Notes: generated from the letters alone by a model not told the origin. Numbered from the stretch's first letter, positions 48,421 to 58,711 are shown. The stretch is DNA of 64,000 bases from Sphingomonas sp. H160509 (GCF_024124765.2 NZ_JAMXSR020000002.1:1697001-1761000); one strand, 5' to 3'. Numbers and translations are program-made.

Positions 48421-49593
48421 ATGCCCGTCTTCGAAACACCAAGCCCCCGCTCCGATTCCCCCGGCGACCTTGCGCTCTACGTCCACTGGCCGTTCTGCGT
48501 GTCGAAATGCCCGTATTGCGACTTCAACAGCCATGTTCGCGAGGAGGTGGACCAGGCGGCGTGGCGGGATGCGCTGCTGACCGACCTCGCGCATGAGGCG
48601 CGGGTGTTGCCGGGGCGCAAGTTGCAGTCGATCTTCTTCGGGGGCGGCACGCCGTCGCTGATGCCGCCGTCGACTGTCGCGGCGGTTCTCAATGCAGCGG
48701 AAAAGGCCTGGGGGTTCGCGGAGGGAATCGAGATCACGCTGGAGGCTAATCCGTCTTCGGTCGAGGCGGCGCGGTTTGCCGATCTGGCGCGCGCCGGGGT
48801 GAACCGGGTGTCGCTGGGGCTGCAATCGCTCGACGATCAGGCGCTGAAGTTTTTAGGACGTGCGCATGACGTGAACGAGGGGCAAGCCGCACTTGCGACC
48901 GCGCAGAGTGTCTTCCCCCGCGTCAGTTTTGACCTGATCTATGCCCTCCCCGGCCAGCGGCTCGACGATTGGCGTGCCGAACTGGCGCGCGCGCTGAGCC
49001 TGGGGACGGAACATCTCTCGTTGTACCAGTTGACGATCGAGGCCGGCACACGGTTCGCGACCGAGGCGCTGGCGGGGCGGATCGTGATCCCGGACGGCGA
49101 CTCGGCAGCCGATCTATTCGAGGCGACGCGTGCGGATACCGCCGCGGCGGGGTTGCCAGCGTACGAGACGTCGAACCATGCACGGCCGGGGTCGGAGAGC
49201 CGCCACAACCTCGCTTACTGGCGGTACCAGGATTACGCAGGGATCGGGCCGGGGGCGCACGGGCGTCGCAGCGGACTGGCGACGGTGCGGCGGAAGAAGC
49301 CGGAGAACTGGCTGGCGGCGATCGAGCGCAACGGCCACGGGATGGAGGTCGAGGATCCGCTGACGCCGTCGACGCGCGCGACCGAGGCGTTGCTGATGGG
49401 GTTACGGTTGGCGGAAGGCGTGGATCTGGACCGGATCACCGTGCTGAACGCGGGCGTGATACCGGTCGATCTGGCTGCGGTGGCTCGGCTGGAGGCGCTG
49501 GGGCTGATCGTGCACTCACCGGGGCGCCTGCGGGTTACCGAGGCGGGCGCCCTACTCCTCGACGCGATACTGCCTGAGATCGTAACTGCCTAA
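48421..49593 (+). CDS. hemW: Radical SAM heme chaperone HemW
   Basis: HemW binds heme and an iron-sulfur cluster and inserts heme into target proteins; it was long mis-called coproporphyrinogen dehydrogenase. The 390-residue protein has the radical SAM motif CVSKCPYC (Cys26, 30, 33), FFGGGTPSLMPP and EANPSSVEAARF, and a C-terminal HemN_C-type domain. It lacks the extra cysteine region of true HemN. ATG 48421 is chosen; ATG 48409 is an alternative. It is divergent from the CAP gene. Confidence 0.93.
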   Translation: MPVFETPSPRSDSPGDLALYVHWPFCVSKCPYCDFNSHVREEVDQAAWRDALLTDLAHEARVLPGRKLQSIFFGGGTPSLMPPSTVAAVLNAAEKAWGFAEGIEITLEANPSSVEAARFADLARAGVNRVSLGLQSLDDQALKFLGRAHDVNEGQAALATAQSVFPRVSFDLIYALPGQRLDDWRAELARALSLGTEHLSLYQLTIEAGTRFATEALAGRIVIPDGDSAADLFEATRADTAAAGLPAYETSNHARPGSESRHNLAYWRYQDYAGIGPGAHGRRSGLATVRRKKPENWLAAIERNGHGMEVEDPLTPSTRATEALLMGLRLAEGVDLDRITVLNAGVIPVDLAAVARLEALGLIVHSPGRLRVTEAGALLLDAILPEIVTA

Positions 49594-49596
49594 TTT

Positions 49597-49651
49597 GTTC
49601 ACCTGCGAAGGCGGGTGCCCAGACTGGGCACCCGCCTTCGCGGGTGAACAA
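49597..49651. repeat. Near-perfect intergenic palindrome (CGAAGGCGGGTGCCC type)
   Basis: TTGTTCACC, GCGAAGGCGGGTGCCCAG and the matching right half form an almost perfect palindrome between the convergent hemW and LpoA-like genes. A strong hairpin is expected on either strand. Confidence 0.85.
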
Positions 49652-49653
49652 GT

Positions 49654-50868
49654 TTACTTCCCGAACCCGGCTGGTGCGGGCGAGACCACCGTGGTCGTGC
49701 CGCCGCGGATTTCCTTAACCTCGAGCGCGCGCTCGGCGACGTTGTCCTTGCCGAAGCGGAACGCGCCGTCGATGCCGGCGAAGCCATCGCCGTCGCGCAG
49801 GCGGTTCACCGGGAACGGCGTCCCGGGCTTCCAGTCGCGCGCGATGCGGACGGTCAGCAGCACCGAATCATAACCGAGGCTCGACAGGCGGTACGGCCCT
49901 GCCCCGAAGCGCGCGCGGTATTTGGCCGCGTATTGGCGGTACAGCGTGTCTGAAACGCTCGCATACCAGGCGCCGTTGAGCGCTGCCTTGGCGGCGATCG
50001 CGGTGTCGGAGTTCCAGAGTTCGGTGCCGAGGATGCGCGTCGAAGCGCCGCTGCCGCGCTTGACCATCGCTGCGGCCGAAGCTGCGGTGGCGCCGCCGTC
50101 GGCGATCAGGACCGCATCATAGGGGGCTTTCGCCGCAAGCCGCGTGACCGCACCGGAAACGCCCCCGGGACCGCGTGCGTAGGTCTGGAGCGAGACGACT
50201 TGCCCGCCCGCGCCTTCGACTGCGCGAAGGAACGCGGTGGACGCACGCTCGCCGTACAGGCCGTTGGGGACGAGGCCGGCGAAGTTGCTGACGCCGCGCT
50301 CCTTCGCGAAATCGACGACGCGCGCGATCGACTGGGTCGGGACATAGCCCATCAGGTACGCGCCGTTGCCCGCGACGCCGAGATCGTTGGAGAAGCTGAG
50401 CACCGGAATGTTCGCGGCGCGCGCGATCGGCGCCACTGCGCGGACGTCGTCGGCGAGCAACGGGCCGAGGATCAGCTGTGCCCCCTCGGCGATCGCGCGC
50501 TGCGCGGCGGCGGCGGCACCGGTCGCGGTGTCGTAGTTGGTGATGCGGACGCGCTGGTTCTGCGTATCGAGCAGCGCCAGCATCGTCGCGTTGGCGATCG
50601 AGGTGCCGACGCCCGCGTTGCTACCCGACAGCGGCACGAGCAGCGCAACGCGGTTGCGCTCAGCATCGCGCGGGATGCCGGTCTCGACGCCGATTTCCGG
50701 GCGATCGACGGCGCGCGCGGTCGGGCGCTGCTGCGAGGGCTCGACTGGACCACGCGGGACGATCGTCTGGCACGCGCCGAGGAGGCCCGCCGCGGCAAGT
50801 ATCGCCCATCGCCCGATGGTACGTGCGGATTGCCCTATCGTCGTCGCGTCTGCCATGACCGTCCCCAT
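49654..50868 (-). CDS. Penicillin-binding protein activator, LpoA-like lipoprotein
   Basis: The 404-residue protein has a lipobox (LLGAC) and a type I periplasmic-binding fold (RVALLVPLSGSNAGVGTSIANATMLAL; GPLLADDVRAVAPIA). This matches the penicillin-binding protein activator/LpoA C-terminal domain family, which stimulates peptidoglycan synthases from the outer membrane. LpoA itself has an extra N-terminal domain absent here, so partner identity is uncertain. ATG 50868 shares bases with the rsmI start on the other strand; ATG 50856 is an alternative. Confidence 0.88.
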   Translation of the reverse strand: MGTVMADATTIGQSARTIGRWAILAAAGLLGACQTIVPRGPVEPSQQRPTARAVDRPEIGVETGIPRDAERNRVALLVPLSGSNAGVGTSIANATMLALLDTQNQRVRITNYDTATGAAAAAQRAIAEGAQLILGPLLADDVRAVAPIARAANIPVLSFSNDLGVAGNGAYLMGYVPTQSIARVVDFAKERGVSNFAGLVPNGLYGERASTAFLRAVEGAGGQVVSLQTYARGPGGVSGAVTRLAAKAPYDAVLIADGGATAASAAAMVKRGSGASTRILGTELWNSDTAIAAKAALNGAWYASVSDTLYRQYAAKYRARFGAGPYRLSSLGYDSVLLTVRIARDWKPGTPFPVNRLRDGDGFAGIDGAFRFGKDNVAERALEVKEIRGGTTTVVSPAPAGFGK

Positions 50869-51712
50869 GAACCCTGAAACTCTTCTCGATCCCGGCCTCT
50901 ACATCGTCGCGACCCCGATCGGCAATCTTGGCGATCTCTCGCCGCGCGCCGCCGACATCCTCCGCCGCGCCGACGTGATCGCGGTCGAGGACAGCCGCGT
51001 CACCGCCGGCCTGCTCCGCCATATCGGCACCACGACGCCAATGGTGCCGTATCACGACCACAGCGCGGAAGGCGTGCGCCCCGCGTTGATCGCGCGGATG
51101 GCGACGCAGGCGGTGGCGCTGGTGTCGGATGCGGGGACGCCGTTGATTTCCGATCCCGGGTTCAAACTGGTGCGCGACGCGCGCGCGGCCGGGCATCTGG
51201 TGGTGACGATCCCGGGGCCGTGTGCGGCGGTGGCGGCGCTGACGCTGGCGGGGTTGCCGACCGACCGGTTCCTGTTCGTCGGATTCCTGCCGTCGAAGCT
51301 GCACGCGCGGGCGGAGGCGATCGCCGAAGTCGCGACGATCCGCGCGACTCTGGTGATGTATGAGTCCGGGCCGCGGTTGGGGGCGTGTCTGGCGGCGCTG
51401 CTCGAAGGGCTCGGCGACCGAGAGGCGGCGGTGACGCGCGAGATCAGCAAGAAGTTCGAGGAGGCGGTGACCGGCACGCTCTCGACCCTAGCGGCGCGTT
51501 ATGCGGATGCGCCGCCGCGGGGAGAGATCGTGATCGTCGTCGCACCGCCGGGCGAGGCGCCGCCGGCGAGTGCGGAGGACGGGGATGCGGCATTGGTCGA
51601 AGCGCTAACGCGATTGTCGACCGGGCAGGCTGCGAGTGAGGTGGCGAAGAAGCTCGGCCTAGACCGCAAGGCGCTCTACGCTCGGGCACTGGAGTTGAAG
51701 CCCAAGCCCTGA
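50867..51712 (+). CDS. rsmI: 16S rRNA (cytidine-1402 2'-O)-methyltransferase RsmI
   Basis: RsmI methylates C1402 of 16S rRNA with SAM. The 281-residue tetrapyrrole-methylase-fold protein has LYIVATPIGNLGDLSPRA at the start, VIAVEDSRVT, ALVSDAGTPLISDPG and the C-terminal HTH-like EVAKKLGLDRKALYARAL. It is followed by yraN and gshB, a common order in alphaproteobacteria. Its start codon overlaps that of the divergent LpoA-like gene; ATG 50855 is an alternative. Confidence 0.95.
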   Translation: MNPETLLDPGLYIVATPIGNLGDLSPRAADILRRADVIAVEDSRVTAGLLRHIGTTTPMVPYHDHSAEGVRPALIARMATQAVALVSDAGTPLISDPGFKLVRDARAAGHLVVTIPGPCAAVAALTLAGLPTDRFLFVGFLPSKLHARAEAIAEVATIRATLVMYESGPRLGACLAALLEGLGDREAAVTREISKKFEEAVTGTLSTLAARYADAPPRGEIVIVVAPPGEAPPASAEDGDAALVEALTRLSTGQAASEVAKKLGLDRKALYARALELKPKP

Positions 51713-51714
51713 TC

Positions 51715-51836
51715 TCCCCTCGCGCTTGCGGAGGCGCGCCATTCTCCCCTCCCGCTTGCGGGAGGGGTCGGGGAAGGGCATGCCATGGACGTGCCGCCCC
51801 CCGCCCTCCCTAGCCCCCTCCCGCAAGCGGAAGGGG
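51715..51836. repeat. Palindromic repeat intruding into the 5' end of yraN
   Basis: CTCCCCTCCCGCTTGCGGGAGGGG is a self-complementary core, with matching CCCCTCCCGCAAGCGG-type sequence on the right. The element covers the rsmI-yraN gap and the first codons of the yraN frame. Confidence 0.8.
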
Positions 51837-52193
51837 AACACGCTCGACCGCCAGGTTGCGGAAGCGACGGGTCGGCGCGGCGAGCGCTTGGCCGGCTGGT
51901 GGCTGCGCCTCAAGGGCTGGAGCATCCTCGATCGCCGGGTGAGGACTCCTGCCGGCGAGGTCGACCTCGTCGCCCGGAAAGGCAATCTGATCGCGTTCGT
52001 CGAAGTGAAAACCCGCGCGACCGCCGCCGAACTCGACTTCGCGATCGACGAGCGCCGCCTCGCCCGCGTCGCCGCGGCGGCGGAATACCTGATGCCGCGC
52101 TATGCCGGACCCGGCGACGATATCCGCGTCGATGTGATCCTGCTCGCCCCCGGCACGCGCCCGCGCCATATCGAGAATGCCTGGATCGGGTGA
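51780..52193 (+). CDS. yraN: YraN family (UPF0102) endonuclease-like protein
   Basis: The C-terminal 110 residues have the conserved GRRGERLAGWWLRLKGWSILDRRVRTPAGEVDLVARK and VEVKTR, the pattern of the restriction-endonuclease-like UPF0102 domain with a metal-binding Asp/Glu/Lys core. The function is unknown. The frame from ATG 51780 gives 137 residues, but its first 20 codons come from a palindromic repeat. The homologous start would be near 51840, where no start codon is visible. The repeat has probably replaced or masked the original start. It lies between rsmI and gshB. Confidence 0.85.
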   Translation: MPWTCRPPPSLAPSRKRKGNTLDRQVAEATGRRGERLAGWWLRLKGWSILDRRVRTPAGEVDLVARKGNLIAFVEVKTRATAAELDFAIDERRLARVAAAAEYLMPRYAGPGDDIRVDVILLAPGTRPRHIENAWIG

Positions 52194-52257
52194 CGCCGCC
52201 CGGTGACTTCGCGCCCGCCCGCGCCTACATGCGCTCGACCGAACAGAAGGAAGACGC

Positions 52258-53211
52258 ATGAGCCTCACCGTCGCCGTCCAGATGGACCCGCTCGACAGCA
52301 TCAACATCGCCGGCGATTCGACCTTCGCGCTGATGTTGTCGGCGCAGGACCGTGGCCATACGCTCTTCCATTACTCGGCCGAGGACCTGAACTACCGCGA
52401 TGGCAAGGTCTGGGCGAAGGCACACCCTGTCACCGTGCAGCGCGTGGTCGGCGATCACTTCAGCGTCGGCGAGCCCGTGAACCTCGACCTCGGCGACGAG
52501 GCAGATGTGGTCCTGATGCGGCAGGATCCGCCGTTCGACCTCGGCTACATCACCGCGACGCACCTGCTCGAGCGGATCGCCGACAAGACGCTCGTCGTGA
52601 ACGACCCGGCTCAGGTGCGGAACGCGCCCGAGAAGGTGTTCGTCCTCGATTATCCGCAGTTCATGCCGCCGACGCTCGTCACCCGCTCGCTCGACGAAGC
52701 ACGCAAATTCCTCGCGGAGCACGGCGCGATCGTCATCAAGCCGCTGCACGGCAATGGCGGCAAGGCGATCTTCAAGGTCGAGTCGGACGGCGCGAACCTG
52801 TCGGCCCTGATGGAGGTCTTCAACATGACGTGGCGCGAGCCGCACATGGTCCAGGCGTTCCTCCCCGACGTCGCGAAGGGCGACAAGCGGATCGTGCTGA
52901 TCGACGGCGAGGTCGCGGGCGCGATCAACCGCCTGCCGGGCGAAGGCGAGATCCGCTCGAACCTCGCGGTCGGCGGCTCGGCGGAGAAGTCGGTGCTGAC
53001 CGACAAGGAGCGCGAGATCTGCGCGGTGTTGGGGCCGGAACTGAAGAAGCGCGGGTTGCTGTTCGTCGGGATCGACGTGATCGGCGGGACGTGGCTGACC
53101 GAGATCAACGTGACCTCGCCGACCGGGATCGTCGCGATCTCGAACTTCGATGGGACGGATTTGGCCGGCATGATCTGGGATGCGATCGAAGCGAAAGTCG
53201 CGGCGCGGTAG
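52258..53211 (+). CDS. gshB: Glutathione synthetase
   Basis: GshB joins gamma-glutamylcysteine and glycine using ATP. The intact 317-residue ATP-grasp protein has the start [47 protein letters not shown] and NVTSPTGI near the end. GGAA lies before the ATG. It follows rsmI and yraN in one direction and is followed by a palindromic repeat and dedA. Confidence 0.97.
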   Translation: MSLTVAVQMDPLDSINIAGDSTFALMLSAQDRGHTLFHYSAEDLNYRDGKVWAKAHPVTVQRVVGDHFSVGEPVNLDLGDEADVVLMRQDPPFDLGYITATHLLERIADKTLVVNDPAQVRNAPEKVFVLDYPQFMPPTLVTRSLDEARKFLAEHGAIVIKPLHGNGGKAIFKVESDGANLSALMEVFNMTWREPHMVQAFLPDVAKGDKRIVLIDGEVAGAINRLPGEGEIRSNLAVGGSAEKSVLTDKEREICAVLGPELKKRGLLFVGIDVIGGTWLTEINVTSPTGIVAISNFDGTDLAGMIWDAIEAKVAAR

Positions 53212-53257
53212 TTTCGGCGCGCGTTGGAACTGGTACGCCCAACCGCCAGAAGGCCAC

Positions 53258-53364
53258 CACCCCGGCGGAGGCCGGGGCCCAGTTGGCAAGGTTCCAGTAA
53301 CGGAGCGTTGCCCTTCGTTATCGACGTTTCCCAACTGGGCCCCGGCCTCCGCCGGGGTGGGGCA
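53258..53364. repeat. Intergenic palindromic repeat (CCCCGGCGGAGGCCGGGG type)
   Basis: CCACCCCGGCGGAGGCCGGG and its complement at the right flank inner CCCAGTTGG/CCAACTGGG arms. It lies between gshB and dedA. Same family as 12303 and 15417. Confidence 0.85.
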
Positions 53365-53433
53365 CCCGTTCGTTCGCTTGCTGAATAGAAGCCTCGCGGA
53401 ACACATCCGGCATCCCGGCAGTATGTGATACCC

Positions 53434-54033
53434 ATGACCGAATTCATCCTCGATCTCATCGCCTGGGGCGGATATTTCGGTATCTTCCTGCTGATGGCGC
53501 TCGAGAATATCGTCCCCCCGGTGCCATCCGAAGTCATCATGGGCCTGGGCGGCATGGCGGTCGCGCGCGGCGACATGAGCGTCGTGCCGCTGATCGCCTG
53601 GGGTACCGCGGGCTCGATCGTCGGCAACTACTTTTGGTATTATATCGGTTGCAACATCGGCTACGAGCGCTTCCGCCCGTTCATCGAGCGCAACGGCCGC
53701 TGGCTGACGATGGAATGGTCGGACGTCGAGAAGATCCACCGTTTCTTCATGAAGCGCGGCGGCTGGGTGATCTTCGTGTTCCGGTTCATGCCGACCTTCC
53801 GCACGGTCATCTCGCTGCCCGCGGGCATGACGCGCATGCCGATCTGGCAGTTCGTGATCTGGACCGCGGCGGGCAGCGCGATCTGGAACACCGTGCTCAC
53901 CTATGCGGGTATCCTGCTCGGCTCGCATTTCGAGGAACTCGACCGCTATGTCGGGCCGGTCGCAGTGGCGACGTTCGTGGTGATTATCATCGGCTATGGC
54001 TGGCGCGTGCTGACCTGGAAGCCGAAGGGCTGA
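53434..54033 (+). CDS. DedA family membrane protein
   Basis: The 199-residue protein has the DedA/VTT fold. It starts [33 protein letters not shown], with the conserved E-x(4)-P-x-P-x-E re-entrant segment, then [23 protein letters not shown] with the essential arginine motif, then two more helices. DedA proteins are linked to undecaprenyl phosphate or phospholipid translocation. The 3' end overlaps the 3' end of xerC on the other strand. Confidence 0.93.
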   Translation: MTEFILDLIAWGGYFGIFLLMALENIVPPVPSEVIMGLGGMAVARGDMSVVPLIAWGTAGSIVGNYFWYYIGCNIGYERFRPFIERNGRWLTMEWSDVEKIHRFFMKRGGWVIFVFRFMPTFRTVISLPAGMTRMPIWQFVIWTAAGSAIWNTVLTYAGILLGSHFEELDRYVGPVAVATFVVIIIGYGWRVLTWKPKG

Positions 54034-54952
54034 GACGCCGCCATGCGGGTGGGCGTTGCGATAGACGTCCATCAAATGCGCCGCATCGACTTGCGTATAG
54101 ACTTGCGTCGAACTCAGGCTCGCATGACCGAGCAACTCCTGTAGCGCGCGCAGGTCCGCCCCCCCGCCCCAGCAGATGCGTCGCGAAACTGTGACGCAGC
54201 GCATGCGGCGTCGTCCGATCGCCCAGCCCCAACCGCGCCCGCGCCGACTGCACCGCCCGGCGGATCATCACCGGCGACAATGCCCCGCCCTTCGCCCCAC
54301 GGAACAACGGTTCGTCGCGCGCGACAGGCCAAGGCGTTTGCGCGACATACGCGTCGATCGCCGTGCGAACCTGCGGCAGCAAAGGCACCACGCGCGTCTT
54401 GGCACGCTTGCCCGTCACCCGAATCGTCTCGCCCAGCGGCAGGATATCACCCCGCAACGTCAGCGCCTCGCCTATGCGCAGACCTGCGCCGTACAGCAGC
54501 ATCAACACTGCCCAGTCGCGCGCGCCGATCCACGGCTCGGCGGCATCGTCGGCCACCTCCTCAGCCAGCGCGACCGCTTCGGCCGGCGAGATCGGTCGCG
54601 GCACGCCCGCCTTCACGCGCGGCCCCCGCATCCGCGGCTGCTCCGCACCTTCGTTCGCCCAGGCGAGAAACCCGCGCACCGCGGACAGTTCCCGCGCCGC
54701 CGACGCGTTACCCAACCCGGCTTCTCGGCGTTGCGCCAGATACGCTCGCAGGTCCGTCGCCGTCACCCGCGCCAGCGCCCCACGCGTGATCCGCTCGCCC
54801 CAATGCCCGACCAGGAACGCCGTCAGCCGCTCCGCCGATGCCTGGTAGGCACGCACCGTGTGCACCGATCGCCGGCGATCGCGCTCGAGATGCTCCGCCC
54901 AGAGCATCGACGGCGGCAGAATTTCCAGCGTCTGGTCTTTATCGGTGGGCAT
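53987..54952 (-). CDS. xerC: Tyrosine recombinase XerC (frameshift)
   Basis: XerC with XerD resolves chromosome dimers at dif. The N-terminal SAM-like DNA-binding domain ([21 protein letters not shown]) is followed by the catalytic residues: Arg in [10 protein letters not shown], Lys in GKRAKTR, HALR of [12 protein letters not shown], and in another frame the His of [11 protein letters not shown] and the nucleophile Tyr in QVYTQV. One extra base in the C run at 54159-54165 explains the change. After NAHPHGG neither frame stops at the usual place, so the true 3' end is unsure; 53987 is the nearest stop in the uncorrected frame. Confidence 0.88.
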   Translation of the reverse strand: MPTDKDQTLEILPPSMLWAEHLERDRRRSVHTVRAYQASAERLTAFLVGHWGERITRGALARVTATDLRAYLAQRREAGLGNASAARELSAVRGFLAWANEGAEQPRMRGPRVKAGVPRPISPAEAVALAEEVADDAAEPWIGARDWAVLMLLYGAGLRIGEALTLRGDILPLGETIRVTGKRAKTRVVPLLPQVRTAIDAYVAQTPWPVARDEPLFRGAKGGALSPVMIRRAVQSARARLGLGDRTTPHALRHSFATHLLGRGGGPARATGVARSCEPEFDASLYASRCGAFDGRLSQRPPAWRRLSPSASRSARASHSR

Positions 54953-55015
54953 GTGTGGACAGTAACGCCCCGAACAGGCAAAAGAAAATTAACCCAGCCG
55001 CTATATTCGAGTTTC

Positions 55016-56473
55016 ATGTCGCCTGTCGATCTCATCACAGACAACTTTTCAGACGAAGCACGACGCGTGGCTGCGCTTCAGGCCTTGGCGTTGCTCGATA
55101 GCGAACCCGAGCGCGAATTCGACGCATTGGTGGCATTGGCCGCAGAAATGCTGGGTTGCCCTAACGCCTTGCTAACACTCGTCGACAGCAATCGGCTCTG
55201 GATCAAGGCTGCGAGCGACGGCGAACGCGGTGAGATCTCCCGCGAAATCGGCATGTGCAATTACACGATCCTCGGCAAAGAACCGATGGTCATCGAAGAC
55301 GTGTCGAGCGATTTACGATTCGTGTCCAATCCTCGGACGCAACCGCCTGACGGTATTCGATTTTACGCTGGCGCGCCGGTCAATGCGCGCGACGCGAGCG
55401 GTGAATATTATGCGATCGGCTCGATCTGCGTCGTCGATACTGTACCGCGCTCGCTGAACGACGCCGGGCGCAAGGCGCTGACCCATCTCGCGACCCTGGC
55501 CGAGGCGATGATCGCCGCGCGGTCCGCTGCACGCGAGGCCATCGCGATTGCGACGACTGCGGATCGCCAAGCGGCTGCGCTGGCCCGTCAGGACCGCGTC
55601 TTCCGACAGGCGGAACGGATGGCGGCGATCGGATCGTGGCGCGTGTCGCTGGCCGACGACAAGCTGCAATGGTCGGACGGCGTCTATCACATTCACGGCC
55701 TGCCGATCGGCGACCTGCCCGAGATGCCGGTGGCGATGGAATTCTATCCGCCGCATGCTCGCGACGAGATGAACGCATCGCTTCGGCGGACGATCGAAAC
55801 CGGTGCGCCGTTCGATATCGAGGTCGATTTCAAGAACGCGCAAGGTGAACAGCGCCGTGTCCGCGTGCTGGGCGAGTGCGAGACCGTCGACGGCGAGACC
55901 ATAGCGTTGGTCGGCGTCTTCCAGGACGTGACGGAACGCCACGCGCTTGAGGTCAATTTGCGGCGCTCGGCGAATACCGACTCGCTGACCGGCATCGCCA
56001 ATCGGGCTGCGTTCGACCGTACGCTCGATGCAGCAATGACGCGGTCGCATGCCGACGGCACGCCGTTGTTGCTCGCGCTGGTCGATCTCGACGGCTTCAA
56101 GGCGATCAACGACACACTTGGCCATACCGCGGGCGACGACGTGTTGCGCGGCGTCGGCCGGATTCTGAAAGCGCCCTGGCTCAAGAACAGCTTTGCCGCC
56201 CGCGTCGGTGGTGACGAATTCGCGATCCTGATCGAGGACCCGGGCATGGCCGCGAACCCCGGCTATATCTCTGCCCGGCTGGAGGAAGCGTTGCGCTTTC
56301 CGATCGCGCTGAACGGCCTCGCGATGGTCAGCGCAGGCACGGTCGGCATCACCGCACTCGACCGCGACTGCCTTTCGGTGCGCGATTTCATCCACCGCGC
56401 CGATACGATCCTGTACCAGGCGAAGCGCGCGCGCGTCGGCGAGCGACGCCGTCCGAACCGCGACGCCGCGTAA
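55016..56473 (+). CDS. GAF-PAS-GGDEF diguanylate cyclase
   Basis: The 485-residue protein has an N-terminal GAF domain at about 25-165 (REFDALVALAAEMLGCPNALLTLVDSNRLWIK). A PAS domain follows at about 200-310 (ERMAAIGSWRVSLADDKLQWSDGVYHIHG), then a GGDEF domain with the active-site motif VGGDEF at about 397-402. I see no RxxD inhibitory site before it. It should make c-di-GMP in response to an unknown signal. ATG 55016 is chosen; it is divergent from xerC. Confidence 0.94.
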   Translation: MSPVDLITDNFSDEARRVAALQALALLDSEPEREFDALVALAAEMLGCPNALLTLVDSNRLWIKAASDGERGEISREIGMCNYTILGKEPMVIEDVSSDLRFVSNPRTQPPDGIRFYAGAPVNARDASGEYYAIGSICVVDTVPRSLNDAGRKALTHLATLAEAMIAARSAAREAIAIATTADRQAAALARQDRVFRQAERMAAIGSWRVSLADDKLQWSDGVYHIHGLPIGDLPEMPVAMEFYPPHARDEMNASLRRTIETGAPFDIEVDFKNAQGEQRRVRVLGECETVDGETIALVGVFQDVTERHALEVNLRRSANTDSLTGIANRAAFDRTLDAAMTRSHADGTPLLLALVDLDGFKAINDTLGHTAGDDVLRGVGRILKAPWLKNSFAARVGGDEFAILIEDPGMAANPGYISARLEEALRFPIALNGLAMVSAGTVGITALDRDCLSVRDFIHRADTILYQAKRARVGERRRPNRDAA

Positions 56474-56539
56474 GGCGGCATCGACCAACCCGACGTAAGC
56501 GGTTCACGCGGAGTCGATCTGTCCCCATATACGAACACG

Positions 56540-58711
56540 ATGTCGTCCCGTGCCCGTGTCCTGATCCTCAACGCCGCCCTCGGGCCGCTCGACTACCGCG
56601 TGCCCGCCGGCATGGAGGTCGGACCGGGCTCGATCGTGGTCGCGCCGCTGGGGCCCCGGCAGTTGCTCGGCGTGGTGTGGGAGGCGGAGCGGATGCCGTC
56701 CGATGCGGAGGTGGGCGACAACCGGTTGCGCAATCTGCTCGCGGTCGCCGACGTGCCGCCGCTGGGGGCGCCGTTGCGGCGGCTGGTCGAGTGGACCGCG
56801 GACTATTACCTCGCGCCCGCGGCGTCGGTGTTGCGGATGACGCTGGCATCGACGTCTGCATTGGAGGGCGCGCGAACCGCTGTCGAGTATCGTTCTACCG
56901 GGGTCGTGCCACCGCGGCTCACCCCCAGCGCGAGCAGGCGCTGGAGCGGATCGGTGACCGCCAAGGCCTCATCCGCGAACTGGCAACGCTGGCAGAGGTC
57001 AGCGACGCGGTGATCCGCGGGTTGGTGAAGGTCGGCGCGATCGAGGCGGTCGAGGTCAGCATCGACGTCCCCTACCCCGTGCCCGATCCGCAGCATCATG
57101 AGCCGACTTTGTCAGAGGACCAGCGGGCAGCAGCCGATGTCCTGGTCGCTGGCGTCGCAGAGCACGCGTTCCACCCGACGTTGCTCGACGGCGTTACGGG
57201 CTCGGGAAGACCGAGGTGTATTTCGAGGCGGTGGCCCAGGCGATCCGCGACGGCCGCCAGACGCTCGTCCTGCTCCCCGAAATCGCGCTGACCGAGCCGT
57301 TCCTGAAGCGCTTTCACGACCGCTTCGGCTGCGAGCCGATCGCGTGGCATTCGGGATTGCGCTCGACCCAGCGGCGGCGCGCGTGGCGCGCGATCGCGAG
57401 CGGCGAGGCGCTGGTGACGGTCGGCGCGCGCTCGGCCTTGTTCCTGCCCTACCGCGACCTGGGCCTGATCGTCGTCGACGAGGCGCACGAGACCAGCTTT
57501 AAGCAGGAAGAGGGCGTACATTATCACGCCCGCGACGTGGCGGTGATGCGCGGCAAGTTCGAGGGATGTCCGGTCATCCTCGCCTCCGCCACGCCGGCGA
57601 TCGAGACCAGGCAACAAGTCGCGACCGGGCGCTACGCAGAGCTGAAGCTGCCCGGCCGGTTCGGTGCGGCGGAGATGCCGACGATCGAGCCGATCGACCT
57701 GATCAAGGAACCGCCTGAACGCGGCCGCTGGCTGTCCCCGCGCCTCGTCAAGGCGATGCAGGAGACGCTGGAACGGCGCGAGCAGTCGCTGCTGTTCCTC
57801 AACCGGCGGGGCTATGCGCCGCTGACCCTGTGCCGGACGTGCGGGCACCGGTTTCAATGTCCGAACTGCACCGCCTGGATGGTCGAGCACCGCCTCACGC
57901 GCCGCTTGGCGTGCCACCATTGCGGCCATGCCGAACCAACGCCGCGCGTCTGCCCCGAGTGCAAGGGCGAGGACACGCTGGTCGCCTGCGGGCCGGGGGT
58001 CGAACGCATCGCCGACGAGGTGACGGCGTTGTTCCCCGAGGCGAAAACGGCCGTCGTCACGTCCGACACGATCTGGTCCCCGGCCAAGGCGGCAGAGTTC
58101 GTCGGACGGATGGAGGCCGGCGATATCGACATCGTCGTCGGCACGCAGCTGGTGACCAAGGGCTATCACTTTCCGAACCTCACCCTGGTCGGTGTGGTCG
58201 ATGCGGATCTGGGGCTAGACGGCGGCGATCTGCGGGCTGCGGAGCGTACGTTCCAGCAGATCCGGCAGGTGTCGGGACGCGCCGGGCGTGGCGAAAAGCC
58301 GGGGCACGTGTTCATCCAGACGCATAGCCCCGGCGCACAGGTGATGCAGGCGCTCATCACCGGCGATGCCGACGCGTTCTACGCCGCGGAGACGGACGCG
58401 CGAAAGGATGCAGGTGCGCCGCCGTTCGGTCGGTACGCGGCGATCGTCGTGTCGTCGGAGGACCAGTCCTGCGCGCACGAGACCGCCAAACTCGTCGGCC
58501 GTAGTGCGCCCCGAAGTCGACGGCATGCACGTCTACGGCCCCGCCCCCCGCCCCGCTGGCGATGCTGCGCGGCCGGCATCGCTACCGACTGCTCGTCCAT
58601 GCGCGGCGCGCGCTGGACGTGCAGGACGTTATACGGGACTGGCTGGGAAAGCTGGAATGGCCATCCAAGGCGCGGGTGACGGTGGACGTCGACCCGTATA
58701 ATTTCCTCTGA
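56540..58711 (+). CDS. priA: Primosomal protein N' (replication restart helicase) PriA (four frameshifts)
   Basis: PriA loads the replisome at stalled forks. The N-terminal DNA-binding domain (LILNAALGPLDYRVP; DYYLAP) is followed by the Walker A segment GVTGSGKTEVYFEA, interrupted by a frameshift, then VVDEAHE (Walker B) and the zinc cysteines (LCRTCGHRFQCPNC, ACHHCGHAEPTPRVCPEC). QQIRQVSGRAGRGEKPG and the end VTVDVDPYNFL complete it. Frameshifts lie near 56922-56926, 57204-57206, 58499 and 58544-58549; corrected length is 723 residues, the family norm. Confidence 0.95.

Noticed and set aside
52225..54204. 659-codon minus-strand open frame extending from the XerC C-terminal part
   Set aside because: Beyond the XerC part it is antisense to dedA and gshB; no family features there.
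53987..54952. Tyrosine recombinase as sign of a prophage or integrative element
   Set aside because: The protein is of XerC type and lies among core genes; no attachment site, phage gene or tRNA is near.
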